This document shows, piece after piece, positions 1-13,623 of a stretch of DNA of 64,000 nucleotides. A program made the position numbers and the translations under genes. The notes under the pieces were generated by a model. The model made no database searches. It had not been told where the DNA came from and saw only the letters and a program-made list of their open reading frames with translations. Origin of the DNA: Pseudomonas sp. DTU12.3 (lineage in GTDB: Bacteria > Pseudomonadota > Gammaproteobacteria > Pseudomonadales > Pseudomonadaceae). How positions within the stretch are numbered: position 1 is the first letter of the stretch; each line of letters opens with the position of its first letter. The stretch is from contig NZ_CP027218.1 in assembly GCF_004124275.1 (NCBI RefSeq), positions 1,181,501 to 1,245,500 of the forward strand, given 5' to 3'.

Positions 1-1667
1 TTCGCGGTGACGACCATTTTCTTCGCGTGGGCCAGTGATTCCTTGGTCAGATCGATACCGCCAAGCATCCGCGCGACTTCTTCTATACGGTCGTTCTTGC
101 TCAGTTTGGAAACGGCGGTGTGCGTCGCCTCTTCACCACGGACCTTGTGCACGAACAGATGTTGATGGCCCTGCGCTGCCACTTGCGGCAAGTGCGTGAC
201 GGTCAGTACTTGGCCGCGATCGCCGAGGCGACGCAGCAATTGGCCGACAATTTCAGCCGTCGGGCCGCCAATGCCGACGTCGACTTCGTCGAACACCAGT
301 GTTGGCACCCGCGAGGTCTGAGCGGTGATCACCTGAATCGCCAGGCTGATCCGCGACAGTTCACCGCCGGAAGCCACTTTGGCCAGGGCTTTCAAGGGTT
401 GGCCAGGGTTGGCACTGACCAGCAGTTCAACCTGTTCCAGTCCATTGGGCAGCAGTTCGTCGCTGCTGTTGGCGCGTAGTTCGATGGTGAAGCGACCACC
501 AGGCATGCCCAGACGCTGAATTTCCTGCTCCACCGCGCTGGCCAGACTGCCAGCCGCCTGATGGCGCAAGTCGCTCAGCTCTCGGGCCTTCTCTTGATAA
601 TGACGGGCATAGGATGCGAGTTCCTCACCCAGGCGCTCGATGGATTCGTCGTTGGCGTTGAGTGTTTCGATTTCATCCAGCAGTTTTTGCTGCATTTCCG
701 CGACCTCGGTCGGCTGGATCCGGTGTTTGCGCGCCAGGGTATAGATCGCATCGAGGCGTTCTTCCAGATACTGCAGGCGGGCCGGATCGGCATCGAAGTT
801 GTCGAGGAAACGGTTGAGTTCGCCGACGGCTTCTTCGACCTGGATCTGCGCGCTGGTCAGCAGACTGCTGGCTTCGCCGAGGGCGCCGACCGAGTTGTTG
901 ACGCTCGACAGGCGATTGAGGCTGGCGGTCAGCGCATTCAGGACATTGCCGGAATCACTTTCGCTGCACTGCTCGACCACTTGCCGGCAGATGCCCAGCA
1001 GGGTTTCGGCGTTGGTCAGGTTTTTGTGTTCCTGCTCCAGTTGTTCGAGTTCATTATCGCCGAGACCGAGGTTTTCCAGCTCTTCAAGCTGATAGCTGAG
1101 CAATTGATGGCGTGCGCGCTGTTCATCACCGGAGTTGGAGAGGCGCTCCAGCTCCTGGCGAGTCTGTCGCCAGCGCTGGGCGGCAAGCTGAACCTGGCGG
1201 GCCAGATCGGTAGCGCCCGCGTACTCGTCCAGCAAACGGCGATGGGTATCGGTTTTCAGCAGGGACTGATGTTCGTGCTGGCTATGAATGTCGATCAGCA
1301 ATTCGCCGAGAGACTTGAGATCACCCAGCGGGCAGGGTGTGCCGTTGATATAGCCGCGCGAACGGCCTTCGCTGGTGATCACCCGACGGAGGATGCACGG
1401 ACCGTCGATGTCCAGATCGCGCTCGGCGAGCCACGCGCTGGCTTCGGGAATGTCGACGAGGTCAAAAGTCGCGAGGATGTCGGCCTTGTCGGCGCCGGGG
1501 CGAACCACGCCGCTGTCGGCACGATCGCCCAGCGTCAGACCCAGCGCGTCGAGCATGATCGACTTGCCAGCGCCGGTTTCCCCTGTGATCACGCTCATCC
1601 CGCGATCAAGTTCGAGATCGAGATGTTCAACGATGGCGTAGTTGTGTACGGACAGGTGCACCAGCAT
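1..1667 (-). CDS. recN: DNA repair protein RecN (3' end cut by window edge)
   Basis: RecN is an SMC-like ATPase that acts in recombinational repair of double-strand breaks. Reading the minus strand from the ATG at 1667 gives MLVHLSVHNYAIVEHL, followed by a Walker A motif GETGAGKS about 30 residues in. The frame stays open to the window edge, ending ...KKMVVTAK, so only the last residue or so and the stop are missing (RecN proteins are about 555 residues). The middle is glutamate- and leucine-rich coiled coil, and the C-terminal part contains the Walker B region VFDEVDVGIGG. The gene is divergent from grpE. A LexA-like box lies 25 bases upstream of the start, as expected for an SOS gene. Confidence 0.97.
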   Translation of the reverse strand, partial: MLVHLSVHNYAIVEHLDLELDRGMSVITGETGAGKSIMLDALGLTLGDRADSGVVRPGADKADILATFDLVDIPEASAWLAERDLDIDGPCILRRVITSEGRSRGYINGTPCPLGDLKSLGELLIDIHSQHEHQSLLKTDTHRRLLDEYAGATDLARQVQLAAQRWRQTRQELERLSNSGDEQRARHQLLSYQLEELENLGLGDNELEQLEQEHKNLTNAETLLGICRQVVEQCSESDSGNVLNALTASLNRLSSVNNSVGALGEASSLLTSAQIQVEEAVGELNRFLDNFDADPARLQYLEERLDAIYTLARKHRIQPTEVAEMQQKLLDEIETLNANDESIERLGEELASYARHYQEKARELSDLRHQAAGSLASAVEQEIQRLGMPGGRFTIELRANSSDELLPNGLEQVELLVSANPGQPLKALAKVASGGELSRISLAIQVITAQTSRVPTLVFDEVDVGIGGPTAEIVGQLLRRLGDRGQVLTVTHLPQVAAQGHQHLFVHKVRGEEATHTAVSKLSKNDRIEEVARMLGGIDLTKESLAHAKKMVVTA

Positions 1668-1691
1668 AACGGCCGCTCCCAGGCTTTAGGT

Positions 1692-1707
1692 CTGGTTATT
1701 TATACAG
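1692..1707 (-). promoter_or_regulatory. LexA (SOS) operator upstream of recN
   Basis: The 16-base sequence CTGGTTATTTATACAG has the CTG-N10-CAG half-site layout and AT-rich centre of a LexA box. One half-site reads CTGG where the E. coli consensus has CTGT. It lies 25 bases upstream of the recN ATG, and recN is a classic LexA target. Binding itself is inferred. Confidence 0.75.
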
Positions 1708-1826
1708 TGTTTTGTTTCTGGCTGACAATGCCTGTCCTTAGCTCGATTTGCTTGAACTGAAAATGTTCTTAGCGCATCGGGGAATGAGAATGTGGCACTT
1801 TTTTGTAGGGTTAATGCTTGAAGACC

Positions 1827-1855
1827 CTTGAAGCCTGATTTTGCGGCCCCATATA
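1827..1855 (+). promoter_or_regulatory. RpoH (sigma-32) promoter of grpE
   Basis: CTTGAA at 1827-1832 is separated by 14 bases from CCCCATATA at 1847-1855. This is essentially the sigma-32 consensus (CTTGAA, 13-15 bases, CCCCATNTA). It lies about 50 bases upstream of the grpE start. Confidence 0.88.
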
Positions 1856-1907
1856 TCGGGGCAGAAGCGCGAGTCAGGCTCGCGGACGAAATTGAAAGGA
1901 GAATTCT

Positions 1908-2474
1908 ATGGCTGACGAACAGACAGTAGATACGCAAAACCCAGAAGCCAATCAGGCACCCGCAGGTTCGGGTGATGACCTGGCGACCCGTGTACAAGTG
2001 CTCGAAGAGCAATTGGCCGCCGCGCAGGATCAGTCTCTGCGTGTAGCTGCCGATCTGCAGAACGTTCGTCGTCGTGCCGAGCAGGACGTCGAAAAGGCGC
2101 ACAAGTTTGCCCTGGAGAAATTCGCCAGCGACTTGCTGCCGATCGTCGATAGCCTGGAGCGCGGCCTCGAGCTGTCGAACCCGGACGACGAAAGCATCCG
2201 TCCGATGCGTGAAGGCATCGAGCTGACGCTGAAAATGTTCCACGACACCCTCAAGCGTTATCAGCTTGAAGCGATCGATCCGCATGGCGAACCGTTCAAT
2301 GCTGTTCAGCATCAGGCAATGGCCATGCAGGAAAGCGCCGACGTAGAACCGAACAGTGTTCTGAAGGTGTTCCAGAAGGGCTACCAGCTCAACGGTCGCC
2401 TGTTGCGCCCGGCCATGGTTGTGGTCAGCAAGGCGCCTGCGCCAATTTCGCCTTCGATTGACGAGAAGGCTTGA
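1908..2474 (+). CDS. grpE: Nucleotide exchange factor GrpE
   Basis: GrpE, 188 residues, releases ADP from DnaK and acts as a thermosensor of the chaperone cycle. The N-terminal 35 residues are acidic and polar ([16 protein letters not shown]). A long helix follows (about 36-90, with [19 protein letters not shown]), and the C-terminal beta domain carries FNAVQHQAM and [18 protein letters not shown], typical of GrpE. The ATG at 1908 has AAGGAG at 1896-1901. It is the first gene of the heat-shock cluster and is followed by dnaK after 102 bases. Its TGA stop is part of the -35 element of a second RpoH promoter. Confidence 0.98.
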   Translation: MADEQTVDTQNPEANQAPAGSGDDLATRVQVLEEQLAAAQDQSLRVAADLQNVRRRAEQDVEKAHKFALEKFASDLLPIVDSLERGLELSNPDDESIRPMREGIELTLKMFHDTLKRYQLEAIDPHGEPFNAVQHQAMAMQESADVEPNSVLKVFQKGYQLNGRLLRPAMVVVSKAPAPISPSIDEKA

Positions 2475-2498
2475 AATTAGCCGCAAGGCCCCCATTTA
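2470..2498 (+). promoter_or_regulatory. RpoH (sigma-32) promoter of dnaK, overlapping the end of grpE
   Basis: CTTGAA at 2470-2475 is separated by 14 bases from CCCCATTTA at 2490-2498, matching the sigma-32 consensus with the same spacing as the grpE promoter. The grpE stop codon (TGA, 2472-2474) is inside the -35 hexamer. The dnaK ATG is 79 bases downstream. Confidence 0.85.
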
Positions 2499-2576
2499 GA
2501 AGTCAAGCGTTTAAGTGCTACCGCAGTCAGCCACCACTGCTGCGGCATCCAAATCCAAAGTTTCGGGAGAGTTAAC

Positions 2577-4496
<1,920 letters not shown>

Positions 4497-4550
4497 GTTG
4501 TTGGTCGGCCGGTTGACTGCCTTTAGGCAGTGACTGGTAGGATGTCGCCG

Positions 4551-4570
4551 CGCGGGAGCTAGCTCCCGCG
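4551..4570. repeat. Perfect 20-base palindrome, possible solitary REP
   Basis: CGCGGGAGCT is followed directly by AGCTCCCGCG, a perfect self-complementary 20-mer downstream of dnaK. Its core (GCGGGAGC..GCTCCCGC) resembles the stem of the REPIN at 28208-28321, but there is no inverted partner nearby and no T-run, so it is unlikely to be the terminator itself. Confidence 0.55.
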
Positions 4571-4573
4571 TTG

Positions 4574-4599
4574 GCGTATCTGGAATACGCGAATTTTTA
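4574..4599 (+). terminator. Probable rho-independent terminator after dnaK
   Basis: GCGTAT, loop CTGGA, ATACGC (4574-4590) is followed by GAATTTTTA. The stem is short (6 bp) and the T-run starts three bases after it, so this is a moderate candidate. Confidence 0.45.
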
Positions 4600-4792
4600 C
4601 AGCATGCGACAACGTTCGGATGCTGGCGGTATGGCTGAAGATGCTCCTGCTTTTCACGCCACAAGTACCGCAGAATCAAAGACCAGGATCGTTGAATTGA
4701 CGTGAGTTGGGTCCGGGCCTGTATTGGGGCTCAACGAGTTTGGCGATCCTCAGGAGGGGTTTGCCGAACGTCCTCAAGAGTGCAGAAGACTT

Positions 4793-5917
4793 ATGGCAAA
4801 GCGTGACTATTACGAAGTGTTGGGTGTTGAGCGTGGCTCAAGCGATGCAGATCTGAAGAAGGCTTATCGCCGTCTGGCAATGAAGCATCACCCGGACCGT
4901 AATCCCGATGACAAAGCGTCGGAAGAGATGTTCAAAGAGGCCAACGAGGCCTACGAAGTGCTGTCCGATTCGAGCAAGCGCGCGGCATACGACCAGTACG
5001 GTCATGCCGGTGTCGACCCGAGCATGGGTGGCGGCGGTGCCGGTTTCGGCGGGCAGAATTTCTCTGACATCTTTGGTGATGTCTTCAGTGATTTCTTCGG
5101 TGGCGGTCGCGGCGGTTCCCGTGGCGGCGCGCAGCGTGGCAGCGATTTGCGCTACACCCTGGAGCTGAATCTGGAAGAGGCGGTGCGCGGTACCACCGTG
5201 AATATCCGCGTTCCGACACTGGTCAACTGCAAGCCGTGCGATGGCTCGGGCGCCAAGAAAGGCTCGTCGCCATCGACGTGCCCGACTTGCGGCGGCATCG
5301 GTCAGGTGCGCATGCAGCAGGGCTTCTTCTCGGTGCAGCAGACCTGCCCGCGTTGCCATGGCCAAGGCAAGATCATTTCCGATCCGTGCGACTCCTGCCA
5401 CGGCGACGGCCGCGTCGAAGAGTACAAGACGCTGTCGGTCAAAGTGCCGGCCGGCGTCGATACCGGCGACCGCATTCGTCTCTCCGGTGAAGGCGAAGCG
5501 GGTACCCAGGGCGGTCCGACTGGCGACCTGTATGTGGTCATCAATGTGCGCGAGCACGACATCTTTCAGCGTGACGGCAAGCATCTGTTCTGCGAAGTGC
5601 CGATCAGCTTCGTTGATGCAGCCTTGGGCGGCGAGCTGGAAATTCCGACCCTCGACGGTCGCGTCAAACTGAAAATCCCTGAAGGCACCCAGACCGGCAA
5701 GCAATTCCGTGTCCGTGGCAAAGGCGTGGCACCAGTGCGTGGCGGTGGTGCGGGCGATTTGATGTGCCGTGTGGCGGTCGAGACGCCGGTCAACCTGAAC
5801 CGTCGTCAGCGCGAATTGCTGGAAGAATTCCGCAGCTCGCTGGCGGACGACAACAGCCATTCGCCGAAAACCACCGGTTGGTTCGACGGTGTGAAGCGCT
5901 TCTTCGGCGATCTGTAA
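4793..5917 (+). CDS. dnaJ: Chaperone protein DnaJ (Hsp40)
   Basis: DnaJ, 374 residues, delivers unfolded substrates to DnaK and stimulates its ATPase. The start is the ATG at 4793 ([15 protein letters not shown]); the frame is open 23 codons further upstream but nothing there is conserved. The domains are a J domain (1-70, with HPD in [10 protein letters not shown]), a Gly/Phe-rich segment (about 75-125), a zinc finger with four CxxCxGxG-type repeats ([32 protein letters not shown]), and the C-terminal substrate-binding domains. The Shine-Dalgarno is weak. No RpoH promoter is evident directly upstream. dapB starts 9 bases after the stop. Confidence 0.98.
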   Translation: MAKRDYYEVLGVERGSSDADLKKAYRRLAMKHHPDRNPDDKASEEMFKEANEAYEVLSDSSKRAAYDQYGHAGVDPSMGGGGAGFGGQNFSDIFGDVFSDFFGGGRGGSRGGAQRGSDLRYTLELNLEEAVRGTTVNIRVPTLVNCKPCDGSGAKKGSSPSTCPTCGGIGQVRMQQGFFSVQQTCPRCHGQGKIISDPCDSCHGDGRVEEYKTLSVKVPAGVDTGDRIRLSGEGEAGTQGGPTGDLYVVINVREHDIFQRDGKHLFCEVPISFVDAALGGELEIPTLDGRVKLKIPEGTQTGKQFRVRGKGVAPVRGGGAGDLMCRVAVETPVNLNRRQRELLEEFRSSLADDNSHSPKTTGWFDGVKRFFGDL

Positions 5918-6733
<816 letters not shown>

Positions 6734-6749
6734 TTCATTGCTGAACCCG

Positions 6750-6779
6750 GCGCAAACGCCCTGTTTGCGCTGGTTTTTC
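6750..6779 (+). terminator. Rho-independent terminator after dapB
   Basis: GCGCAAAC (6750-6757), loop GCCCT, GTTTGCGC (6763-6770), then TGGTTTTTCT. This is an 8-bp perfect stem with a T-run directly downstream of dapB. Confidence 0.82.
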
Positions 6780-6907
6780 TCCGCTAGCCGACGTCCTGTC
6801 GCATTCTCCGGCCTTTTAGGCTCTTTAGCGGTGGACCAAAAAAGCCTTTTTCTGTAAGCTACAGCTTTAGTGTGTCCACTAAAAGCGCGCAGAATAATTC
6901 AGTGAAG

Positions 6908-6945
6908 AAGCGGGGTGACGTGTCCATACGTCACTCCGCTTTTTT
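6908..6945 (+). terminator. Terminator-like hairpin in the carA leader (possible attenuator)
   Basis: AAGCGGGGTGACG (6908-6920) pairs with CGTCACTCCGCTT (6929-6941) with one G-U pair and an 8-base loop, and six T follow. The hairpin is 46 bases upstream of the carA TTG and more than 135 bases after the dapB terminator. That position suits either a second terminator or an attenuator of carAB. No leader peptide was recognised. Confidence 0.6.
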
Positions 6946-6990
6946 ACAACCTGCGATCGCCCTTTCATGCGTTATTTACGGGAGGTCTTC

Positions 6991-8127
6991 TTGACTAAGC
7001 CAGCCATACTTGCCCTTGCTGATGGCAGCATTTTTCGCGGCGAAGCCATTGGAGCCGACGGTCAAACCGTTGGTGAGGTGGTGTTCAACACCGCAATGAC
7101 CGGCTATCAGGAAATCCTTACCGATCCTTCCTACGCCCAACAGATCGTTACCCTGACTTACCCGCACATCGGCAACACCGGCACCACGCCGGAAGACGCC
7201 GAGTCCGACCGCGTGTGGTCCGCTGGCCTGGTCATCCGTGACCTGCCGCTGGTAGCGAGTAACTGGCGTAACAAGATGTCCCTGTCCGACTACCTGAAAG
7301 CCAACAACGTTGTGGCAATCGCCGGTATCGACACCCGCCGCCTGACCCGCATCCTGCGTGAGAAAGGCGCACAGAACGGCTGCATCATGGCCGGCGACAA
7401 CATCTCCGAAGAAGCTGCAATTGCTGCCGCGCAAGGCTTCCCGGGCCTGAAGGGCATGGATCTGGCGAAAGTCGTCAGCACCAAGACTCAGTACGAATGG
7501 CGCTCGACTGTCTGGGATCTGAAGACCGACAGCCACGCGACCATCGACGCTTCCGAGCTGCCTTATCATGTGGTTGCCTACGACTACGGCGTCAAGGTCA
7601 ACATCCTGCGCATGCTGGTCGAGCGCGGCTGCCGCGTTACCGTGGTACCTGCGCAGACGCCTGCCGCTGATGTCCTGGCACTGAAGCCGGACGGCGTGTT
7701 CCTGTCCAACGGCCCTGGTGATCCGGAGCCATGCGACTACGCGATCAAGGCGATCAAGGAAGTCCTGGAAACCGAAATTCCGGTCTTCGGTATTTGCCTG
7801 GGTCACCAACTGCTCGCTCTGGCTTCCGGCGCCAAGACCCTGAAAATGGGCCATGGCCACCACGGTGCCAACCACCCGGTGCAGGATCTGGACACTGGTG
7901 TCGTGATGATCACCAGCCAGAACCACGGTTTCGCGGTAGACGAAGAGACCCTGCCAGCCAACGTGCGAGCGATTCACAAATCGCTGTTCGACGGCACCCT
8001 GCAAGGCATCGAGCGCACCGACAAGAGCGCGTTCAGCTTCCAGGGTCACCCTGAAGCGAGCCCGGGCCCGAACGACGTCGCGCCACTGTTCGACCGCTTC
8101 ATCAACGAGATGGCCAAGCGACGCTAA
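6991..8127 (+). CDS. carA: Carbamoyl-phosphate synthase small subunit
   Basis: CarA, 378 residues, is the glutamine amidotransferase subunit of carbamoyl-phosphate synthase, feeding arginine and pyrimidine synthesis. I choose the TTG at 6991, not the ATG at 6967. TTG has GGAGG at 6981-6985 and gives [21 protein letters not shown], matching the known UUG start of Pseudomonas carA. The C-terminal class-I amidotransferase domain carries the nucleophile in [12 protein letters not shown] and the His/Glu pair in [11 protein letters not shown]. carB follows after 126 bases. A terminator-like hairpin lies in the leader. Confidence 0.97.
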   Translation: MTKPAILALADGSIFRGEAIGADGQTVGEVVFNTAMTGYQEILTDPSYAQQIVTLTYPHIGNTGTTPEDAESDRVWSAGLVIRDLPLVASNWRNKMSLSDYLKANNVVAIAGIDTRRLTRILREKGAQNGCIMAGDNISEEAAIAAAQGFPGLKGMDLAKVVSTKTQYEWRSTVWDLKTDSHATIDASELPYHVVAYDYGVKVNILRMLVERGCRVTVVPAQTPAADVLALKPDGVFLSNGPGDPEPCDYAIKAIKEVLETEIPVFGICLGHQLLALASGAKTLKMGHGHHGANHPVQDLDTGVVMITSQNHGFAVDEETLPANVRAIHKSLFDGTLQGIERTDKSAFSFQGHPEASPGPNDVAPLFDRFINEMAKRR

Positions 8128-8253
8128 GCGTTCGCCTTGAGACTGTAGAGAGAAGCCCCTCGAGGGTGGCCCCGGCACCGGCGGCCCCTTCGGGACTTCA
8201 GAAATCGATCAAGACGGCTTGCCGACTGACCTGCGGATTTGAGTGACAAACCC

Positions 8254-11471
<3,218 letters not shown>

Positions 11472-11475
<4 letters not shown>

Positions 11476-11948
11476 TCAAATACCCAATGACCGTCCAGGG
11501 CGCTAAAGCCCTGGAAGAAGAACACGCTCACCTGACCAAGGTCGTACGTCCGAAGCTCAGCCAGGACATCGGTACGGCCCGCGAGCTGGGTGACTTGAAA
11601 GAAAACGCGGAATACCATGCCGCGCGCGAACAGCAAGGCATGGTTGAAGCGCGGATTCGTGATATCGAAGGCCGGATTCAGAATCAGGTCATCATTGATG
11701 TCACGTCCATCCCGCATACCGGCAAAGTGATCTTCGGCACTACCGTCGAAATCGCCAACGTCGAGACCGATGAAAGCGTCACTTACCACATCGTGGGTGA
11801 GGATGAGGCAGACTTCAAACTCGCCAAGATTTCGGTCGGTTCGCCTCTGGCCCGCGCCTTGATCGGCAAGGAAGAGGGCGATGTGGTCGCTGTGAAAACG
11901 CCGAGTGGCGTTATCGAGTACGAGATTGTCGAAGTCCGTCACATCTGA
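11472..11948 (+). CDS. greA: Transcription elongation factor GreA
   Basis: GreA, 158 residues, rescues arrested RNA polymerase by stimulating cleavage of backtracked RNA. The N-terminal coiled coil (1-75) contains the acidic tip in [18 protein letters not shown], and the FKBP-like C-terminal domain includes [21 protein letters not shown]. The start overlaps the carB stop by four bases, so translation is coupled. The following membrane-protein gene begins 28 bases after the greA stop. Confidence 0.98.
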
Positions 11949-11976
11949 AGGTCGGCGCCCGCTGCATGCGGGCGCC

Positions 11977-12381
11977 ATGCTTTGGCAGCTGGCCCAGATG
12001 CTCTGGGTTGGCGGCCTATGGCTGATTCATCTTGGTCTGCAGCCGGTGTTGGGCAAAATTGGCCTGGCACCGCTGTTGATCGATGAAGTCGCAAGTTCAT
12101 TTGAAGTGCTGGTGGTGGGGTTTGCCGCCGCATGCGTGATTTTTCAGGCTTTGGTGCTGGTACAGGCCGAGGGCCTTGCCAGTCTATGGCGGGATTTGCG
12201 CGGGCAGGTGTTGTTACTGGCGCTGTATGCGTGTGCGATGTATGTCGCAGTGCGTATTGGCTGGCCGGATGCGCAGCACTGGCTGGTGTTCAGTTTTCTG
12301 ATTCTGGGCTTTTGCGGTGTGGTGCTGGTATTACAGCCAGTTCCTGGATGGAGTGGCAGGGTGCGCGAAGCACACCCTTGA
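11977..12381 (+). CDS. Small integral membrane protein, DUF4149-like
   Basis: This protein of about 134 residues has roughly four hydrophobic helices: MLWQLAQMLWVGGLWLIHLG, a segment around SFEVLVVGFAAACVIFQALV, GQVLLLALYACAMYVAV and WLVFSFLILGFCGVVLVL. The pattern, and its place between greA and yhbY, match the uncharacterised DUF4149/TMEM205-like protein found there in other pseudomonads. The ATG at 11977 was chosen because it starts the first helix. No strong Shine-Dalgarno is present, so translation may depend on greA. Function is unknown. Confidence 0.7.
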   Translation: MLWQLAQMLWVGGLWLIHLGLQPVLGKIGLAPLLIDEVASSFEVLVVGFAAACVIFQALVLVQAEGLASLWRDLRGQVLLLALYACAMYVAVRIGWPDAQHWLVFSFLILGFCGVVLVLQPVPGWSGRVREAHP

Positions 12382-12390
12382 CCCTTGTCA

Positions 12391-12699
12391 TCACTTGAAG
12401 CGATGAACGTTCGACAGCTGCTTGTTGGCGCTGAAGTTCTTGCGGTAAACCAGTGCCATCTTGCCGATGACCTGTACCAGATCTGCTTTGCCGACCTTGC
12501 ACAGTTCTGCAATGTGCGCCAGGCGCGACTCGCGATCGAGGATGTTGAGCTTGATTTTAATCAGCTCGTGATCCGCTAGAGCGCGTTCAAGCTCGGCTAG
12601 CACACCTTCAGTCAAACCGTTGTCTGCCACCGTCAAAACTGGTTTCAGATGGTGGCCAATGGATTTGTACTGTTTCTTCTGCTCTTGAGTGAGCGGCAT
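12391..12699 (-). CDS. yhbY: Ribosome assembly RNA-binding protein YhbY
   Basis: This 102-residue CRS1/YhbY-domain protein begins MPLTQEQKKQYKSIGHHLKP and carries the family's GLTEGVLAELERALADHELIKIK and the GxxG-like loop (VGKADLVQVIGK). Family members bind pre-50S ribosomal RNA. It is convergent with the DUF4149-like gene (9 bases between stops) and divergent from rlmE, with a perfect inverted repeat in the shared upstream region. Confidence 0.93.
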   Translation of the reverse strand: MPLTQEQKKQYKSIGHHLKPVLTVADNGLTEGVLAELERALADHELIKIKLNILDRESRLAHIAELCKVGKADLVQVIGKMALVYRKNFSANKQLSNVHRFK

Positions 12700-12724
12700 A
12701 ATCTGACCCTTTCGTCTGGATTCT

Positions 12725-12745
12725 GTAAAATGGCGGCCATTTTAC
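12725..12745. promoter_or_regulatory. Perfect inverted repeat between divergent yhbY and rlmE
   Basis: GTAAAATGGC, one G, then GCCATTTTAC: a perfect 10-1-10 inverted repeat. It is 26 bases upstream of the yhbY ATG and 56 upstream of the rlmE ATG. Each arm contains a TAAAAT-like -10 element, one for each direction. It could be overlapping divergent promoters or an operator; no T-run suggests a terminator. Confidence 0.5.
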
Positions 12746-12800
12746 CCGAGGGTTCGTGGATCCGCCCAATTAATCACGACCCTTATTATCGAGGTGCCCA

Positions 12801-13430
12801 ATGGCGCGTTCCAAGACAAGCCTTGGTTGGCTGAAAAGACATGTCAACGATCCCTATGTGAAGCAGGCGCAGAAGGATGGCTACCGCTCGCGTGCGAGTT
12901 ACAAGCTTCTGGAAGTCCAGGAGAAATACAAGCTGATCCGCCCTGGCATGAGCGTCGTCGACCTGGGCGCAGCGCCCGGCGGCTGGTCGCAGGTCACCAG
13001 CCGGCTGATCGGTGGTCAGGGGCGTCTGATCGCTTCGGACATCCTGGAAATGGACAGCATCCCCGACGTTACCTTCATCCAGGGCGACTTCACCGAGGAC
13101 GCCGTGCTCGCGCAGATCCTTGAGGCCGTGGGTAATTCGCAGGTGGACCTTGTGATTTCCGATATGGCCCCCAATATGAGTGGTACGCCCGAAGTGGACA
13201 TGCCCAAAGCCATGTTTCTTTGCGAGCTGGCGCTTGATCTGGCCGAGCGGATTCTCAAGCCGGGTGGTAATTTCGTGATCAAGATCTTCCAGGGCGAAGG
13301 GTTTGACGTGTACCTGAAGGATGCCCGGAAGAAATTCGACAAGATCCAGATGATCAAGCCGGATTCGTCCCGTGGCAGTTCCCGCGAGCAGTACATGCTG
13401 GCTTGGGGTTATCGCGGACGCAGTGAGTAA
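12801..13430 (+). CDS. rlmE: 23S rRNA (uridine-2'-O)-methyltransferase RlmE (FtsJ)
   Basis: RlmE, 209 residues, methylates the 2'-O of U2552 in the 23S rRNA A-loop using S-adenosylmethionine. Visible motifs are the SAM-binding [14 protein letters not shown] (about residues 51-64), the catalytic K-D-K-E set including DMAPNMSG, and [15 protein letters not shown]. The ATG at 12801 follows GAGGTG. ftsH lies 193 bases downstream on the same strand, the usual rlmE-ftsH pairing. Confidence 0.97.
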   Translation: MARSKTSLGWLKRHVNDPYVKQAQKDGYRSRASYKLLEVQEKYKLIRPGMSVVDLGAAPGGWSQVTSRLIGGQGRLIASDILEMDSIPDVTFIQGDFTEDAVLAQILEAVGNSQVDLVISDMAPNMSGTPEVDMPKAMFLCELALDLAERILKPGGNFVIKIFQGEGFDVYLKDARKKFDKIQMIKPDSSRGSSREQYMLAWGYRGRSE

Positions 13431-13623
13431 AACGAGGTTTTTTGTCGGGGTGATAGGTTTTTCGTATTTTGCCCCGAGCGCTTTAGCGAATATTGTGTAG
13501 AAAGTGTTTCACAAAGGGTTACAGACGGCGCCTGCCAGAGCTGTAGGTAATGTAGTAAGTTAGGCCGGTGAATATCATGCGAAGCGCGCGCCAGTAGCGG
13601 AGCTTGCTTCAGAGGGTAGTTAA

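Noticed and set aside
561..1760. Long plus-strand open frame (399 codons) opposite recN
   Set aside because: The minus strand encodes RecN from 1667 with all motifs. The plus-strand frame is a shadow with no family character.
4724..4792. Upstream extension of dnaJ
   Set aside because: The conserved DnaJ N-terminus [11 protein letters not shown] begins at 4793; the upstream 23 codons are not conserved J-domain sequence.
6967..6990. ATG start for carA at 6967
   Set aside because: GGAGG at 6981-6985 lies inside that extension and serves the TTG at 6991, which matches the known UUG start of Pseudomonas carA.
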